DNA of 64,000 nt from Cytophagales bacterium UBA2561 (lineage in GTDB: Bacteria > Bacteroidota > Bacteroidia > Cytophagales > Thermoflexibacteraceae). A program made the position numbers and the translations under genes. Positions within the stretch are counted from its first letter, which is position 1, and the number at the start of each line of letters is the position of its first letter. Positions 62,258 to 64,000 of this stretch are shown piece after piece. A model generated the notes under the pieces. It was not told the origin of the DNA and searched no databases. It was given only the letters and a program-made list of their open reading frames with translations. Where the stretch lies: positions 23,120 to 87,119 of the forward strand of contig DDLX01000045.1 of the NCBI GenBank assembly GCA_002340355.1, in the 5' to 3' direction.

Positions 62258-62265
62258 TATTTTTG
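62258..62265 (+). promoter_or_regulatory. -7 box before the nuclease-like 222-residue gene
   Basis: TATTTTTG matches TAnnTTTG. It lies 25 bp before the ATG at 62291 and overlaps the in-frame TTG/ATG codons at 62255/62267. This favours translation from 62291. No strong -33 match, so moderate confidence. Confidence 0.4.
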
Positions 62266-62290
62266 TATGAGGTTGATAACAGAGAAAAAT

Positions 62291-62956
62291 ATGGCAAAAA
62301 ATAATAAGTCAAAAGAAACTAAAAGCTGGTCAGAAGCCGAAATCGTTCTAAAGTTCAACCTCAAAAGGATAAGAGCTTACCAAACTGATTTGATGAAAGA
62401 GTGGCTCGATGTAGAGCCTCCTCAATTCAATGAATTTGAACAACAACTATTTGACCGAAAACTGAATGAGGCTCTTCAAAAAATAGAAGGTTGGTCAGAA
62501 GAAGACCTCAAAATGAAATTTCTGGCGCATATACTGGAACTGGGACATCTACATGATCAAAAGAATGTCATTGGTTTTTTTGATAAAATCATTTCTGCCG
62601 AAGTTGAAGGAACTTTTTTACGGGTCAAATCGGATTTTATGTTGGCAAAAGGATTCATGAATTTACACCAAAATCCGTATTTTCATTTTCAAGAATACAA
62701 ACCTAACTTGAACCCCACTGGTGAACCAATGGCACAACTTTTAGAGGCATTCTTGATAGGACAAGCTAAAAATGAAAAATCAATTCCCTTGTATGGGGTT
62801 GAGATCATTGGCGAACGGTGGCGTTTTGTAATTATGGAAGCCAAAGAATATTGTATTTCACACTCCTTTTCGGCAGTCCAAGAAAACGATTTATTAAAAA
62901 TTATTGCCATCTTACGGAAGTTTAAGCATCTCCTTTTCACCCGATTGATGGATTAG
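62291..62956 (+). CDS. PD-(D/E)XK-like conserved hypothetical protein
   Basis: A 221-residue protein from the ATG at 62291 (MAKNNKSKETKSWSEAEIVL). Upstream TTG or ATG codons would add 12 or 8 residues, but the -7 box lies within them. VEGTFLRVKSDFMLAKGFMN, then PYFHFQEYKP, gives Asp, then E-x-K in a strand order like a PD-(D/E)XK nuclease core. Further on: PLYGVEIIGERWRFVIMEAK, then EYCIS. This pattern recurs in uncharacterised Bacteroidota proteins, often in large multicopy families. It follows recQ by about 115 bp on the same strand. Activity is unproven. Confidence 0.65.
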   Translation: MAKNNKSKETKSWSEAEIVLKFNLKRIRAYQTDLMKEWLDVEPPQFNEFEQQLFDRKLNEALQKIEGWSEEDLKMKFLAHILELGHLHDQKNVIGFFDKIISAEVEGTFLRVKSDFMLAKGFMNLHQNPYFHFQEYKPNLNPTGEPMAQLLEAFLIGQAKNEKSIPLYGVEIIGERWRFVIMEAKEYCISHSFSAVQENDLLKIIAILRKFKHLLFTRLMD

Positions 62957-62981
62957 AATCTGTAAAAATACTATCAGAGTA

Positions 62982-63185
62982 ATGAGTGGATTTACCAAAG
63001 AAGTCATGATTGAATTGGCACAAGAAAAGCCAATTATAGAAAATATCAAACATAATTAATTGATAATCAATATTTTAATTATCTACAGATTTTACTCTCT
63101 TGGAGAATTAGGCAAGATTTACGAACGATTGTTTCAGAAAAAGAGAAAATCACTAATCACTCAGATGACGTTCCAAATTCAATAA
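62982..63185 (+). pseudogene. possible gene remnants
   Basis: Two short protein-like stretches lie in different frames. MSGFTKEVMIELAQEKPIIE begins at 62982 and stops at 63059. FYSLGELGKIYERLFQKKRK lies around 63091-63150 and runs on to a stop near 63185. They could be decayed pieces of one gene. I cannot name it and the 3' part overlaps the 127-residue gene on the other strand. Low confidence. Confidence 0.2.
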
Positions 63186-63536
63186 AAACTGCATCGACGA
63201 ATTTTGCAAGGATCGGAGGTGAAAGGCAAACTGCAAGCGAATCGTTTCGGAAGCCATTTCTTCGGTTTCAAGGCGATCAAGAAAGATTTGACTTTCTTCC
63301 AATTGATGCGAAATGCCGTCATAAAACTCATCACAAATGGCAAGTAATGATTTTGAGAAGGCAGTTGGCGCAATGTTTTGTTCGCATTTTTTTGCATCTT
63401 TGTTTTTGGACTTGTGCAGTACAATGCAAGGATTAGAGAAGTCTATCTTGTCCAAAAGGCGAGTATCACTCTTGACCAGATATTCGATTAGTTTTATCTT
63501 TTGCTCCAGTTGTTCATAGTGTTCTTGATTCGTCAT
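63153..63536 (-). CDS. hypothetical helical protein
   Basis: A 127-residue charged, helical protein not recognised (EHYEQLEQKIKLIEYLVKSD, then TRLLDKIDFSNPCIVLHKSK, ending LQFAFHLRSLQNSSMQFLLN, then LERHLSD). No signal peptide. The codon pattern looks real but it overlaps weak remnants on the other strand. The MITE-like element begins 55 bp upstream of its start. Possibly a small accessory or antitoxin-like protein; no evidence beyond composition. Confidence 0.45.
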   Translation of the reverse strand: MTNQEHYEQLEQKIKLIEYLVKSDTRLLDKIDFSNPCIVLHKSKNKDAKKCEQNIAPTAFSKSLLAICDEFYDGISHQLEESQIFLDRLETEEMASETIRLQFAFHLRSLQNSSMQFLLNLERHLSD

Positions 63537-63591
63537 GGGGGCAGGTTTTTAGTATTTTAAATATTTTGAAAAAATAAAAAAGCTATTTGTT

Positions 63592-63732
63592 TAAGAGGTT
63601 GTTTAAATTTTAAATAAAGCTTTGATTATCAAGTTTTTATAGGAATCAACAATTTTGAGCAATGAAAGCTATTTCACTAAATAAAGTTTATTTCCTAAAG
63701 ATATTTCTCAAAAATTTTTAAACAACCTCTTA
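63592..63732. mobile_element. 141-bp MITE-like element
   Basis: The ends are TAAGAGGTTGTTTAAA (63592-63607) and its exact reverse complement at 63717-63732; imperfect pairing extends inward (ATTT/AAAT). The interior is about 100 bp of AT-rich sequence with no transposase. These are the marks of a miniature inverted-repeat element mobilised in trans. A related single end is at 47021-47037. No clear target-site duplication. Confidence 0.6.
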
Positions 63733-63792
63733 GACATTCGGCAAAATCTCGAAACGAATGCTCTGCCTTTTGATGATTCAAAATTAATAAAA

Positions 63793-63806
63793 ACTCATAT
63801 ATGAGT
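63793..63806. promoter_or_regulatory. 14-bp palindrome upstream of the Xre regulator
   Basis: ACTCATATATGAGT is a perfect palindrome flanked by A-runs, 61 bp upstream of the Xre-family ATG at 63868. Such symmetric sites are typical operators for dimeric Xre/Cro-type repressors that regulate themselves. Binding is inferred from position only. Confidence 0.45.
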
Positions 63807-63867
63807 CAAAAATAAAACCTAATAAATTATACTTTTATTAAAATCACTTGAAAATAATCAATAAAAA

Positions 63868-64000
63868 ATGAGTAAAATACCATATTTATACAAATTGGCT
63901 CGTTTAAAGCTTGGTTTTACTCAGAAAAATATTGCCAAAAAAGCAGGGATTAGTAAATCTTTAGTAGGGCATATTGAATCAGGAGTAACGAATAATCCAA
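63868..64000 (+). CDS. Xre-family helix-turn-helix regulator, 3' end outside window
   Basis: The first 44 codons (MSKIPYLYKLARLKLGFTQK, then NIAKKAGISKSLVGHIESGV) form a Cro/C1-type helix-turn-helix at the very N-terminus. The rest lies past the window end, so the full domain composition is unknown. A palindrome 61 bp upstream may be its operator. It could be a stand-alone repressor, an antitoxin of the Xre-RES or HigA type, or part of a defence module. Confidence 0.8.
   Translation, partial: MSKIPYLYKLARLKLGFTQKNIAKKAGISKSLVGHIESGVTNNP

Overview
The window is AT-rich chromosomal DNA from a Bacteroidota bacterium, most likely a Cytophagales-type gliding or free-living species. I infer this from a Por-type (type IX) secretion sorting tail, two-component-propeller sensor genes, PorV/FadL-like outer membrane proteins, a DUF1343/NamZ muramidase, a rpsF-rpsR-rplI block, and several promoters of the Bacteroidota form TTTG-N19/20-TAnnTTTG. 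No rRNA gene is present, so the genus cannot be fixed. Four tRNA genes are present (Met, Tyr, Gly, Thr).

Region by region. 1-2125: the 5' part of alaS and its promoter. 2187-6534: a small accessory island with two tandem Uma2-family nuclease genes, an AbiTii-like protein with a C-terminal helix-hairpin-helix, a decayed RelE/ParE toxin-antitoxin pair and two small genes. 6660-12281: NamZ-like muramidase, a PorV/PorQ-like barrel, tRNA-Met, an unknown gene and polyphosphate kinase. 12707-28379: two large SpoIIE-phosphatase signalling proteins, an outer membrane protein, a SWIM protein, phosphatidylserine synthase, a membrane-anchored LAS-type metallopeptidase candidate, a HEAT-repeat protein, a flavoprotein, a class C serine hydrolase and an OmpL47-repeat protein. 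28823-40892: acyl carrier protein, AraC regulator, glycosyltransferase, TatD, LipA, S20, a GT-C-like membrane protein, the tRNA(Tyr-Gly-Thr)-tuf cluster, polyprenyl synthase, PurN and a UbiA prenyltransferase. 41035-46997: a secreted Lcl/InlB-repeat protein with a type IX sorting tail, a late cytochrome oxidase operon (subunits III and IV, SCO, DUF420) and a CheW protein. 47580-56290: an unusual six-repeat beta-trefoil-like protein, EtfAB, a PH-like membrane protein, a thioesterase, dipeptidyl peptidase IV and an aminotransferase. 56417-57529: ribosomal genes rplI, rpsR and rpsF. 57711-end: a second accessory region with a frameshifted nuclease-like gene, a three-gene cassette of unknown proteins, RecQ, another nuclease-like gene, a MITE-like element and the start of an Xre regulator.

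Most genes are housekeeping or envelope functions. The best candidates for undescribed biology are the duplicated beta-trefoil protein (47580-48353), the AbiTii/helix-hairpin-helix fusion (3909-5099), the three-gene cassette (58310-60021) with its RecQ and nuclease-like neighbours, and two MITE-like inverted-repeat elements. No CRISPR array, prophage or complete insertion sequence was seen. All functional calls come from reading motifs by eye; no database search was run.
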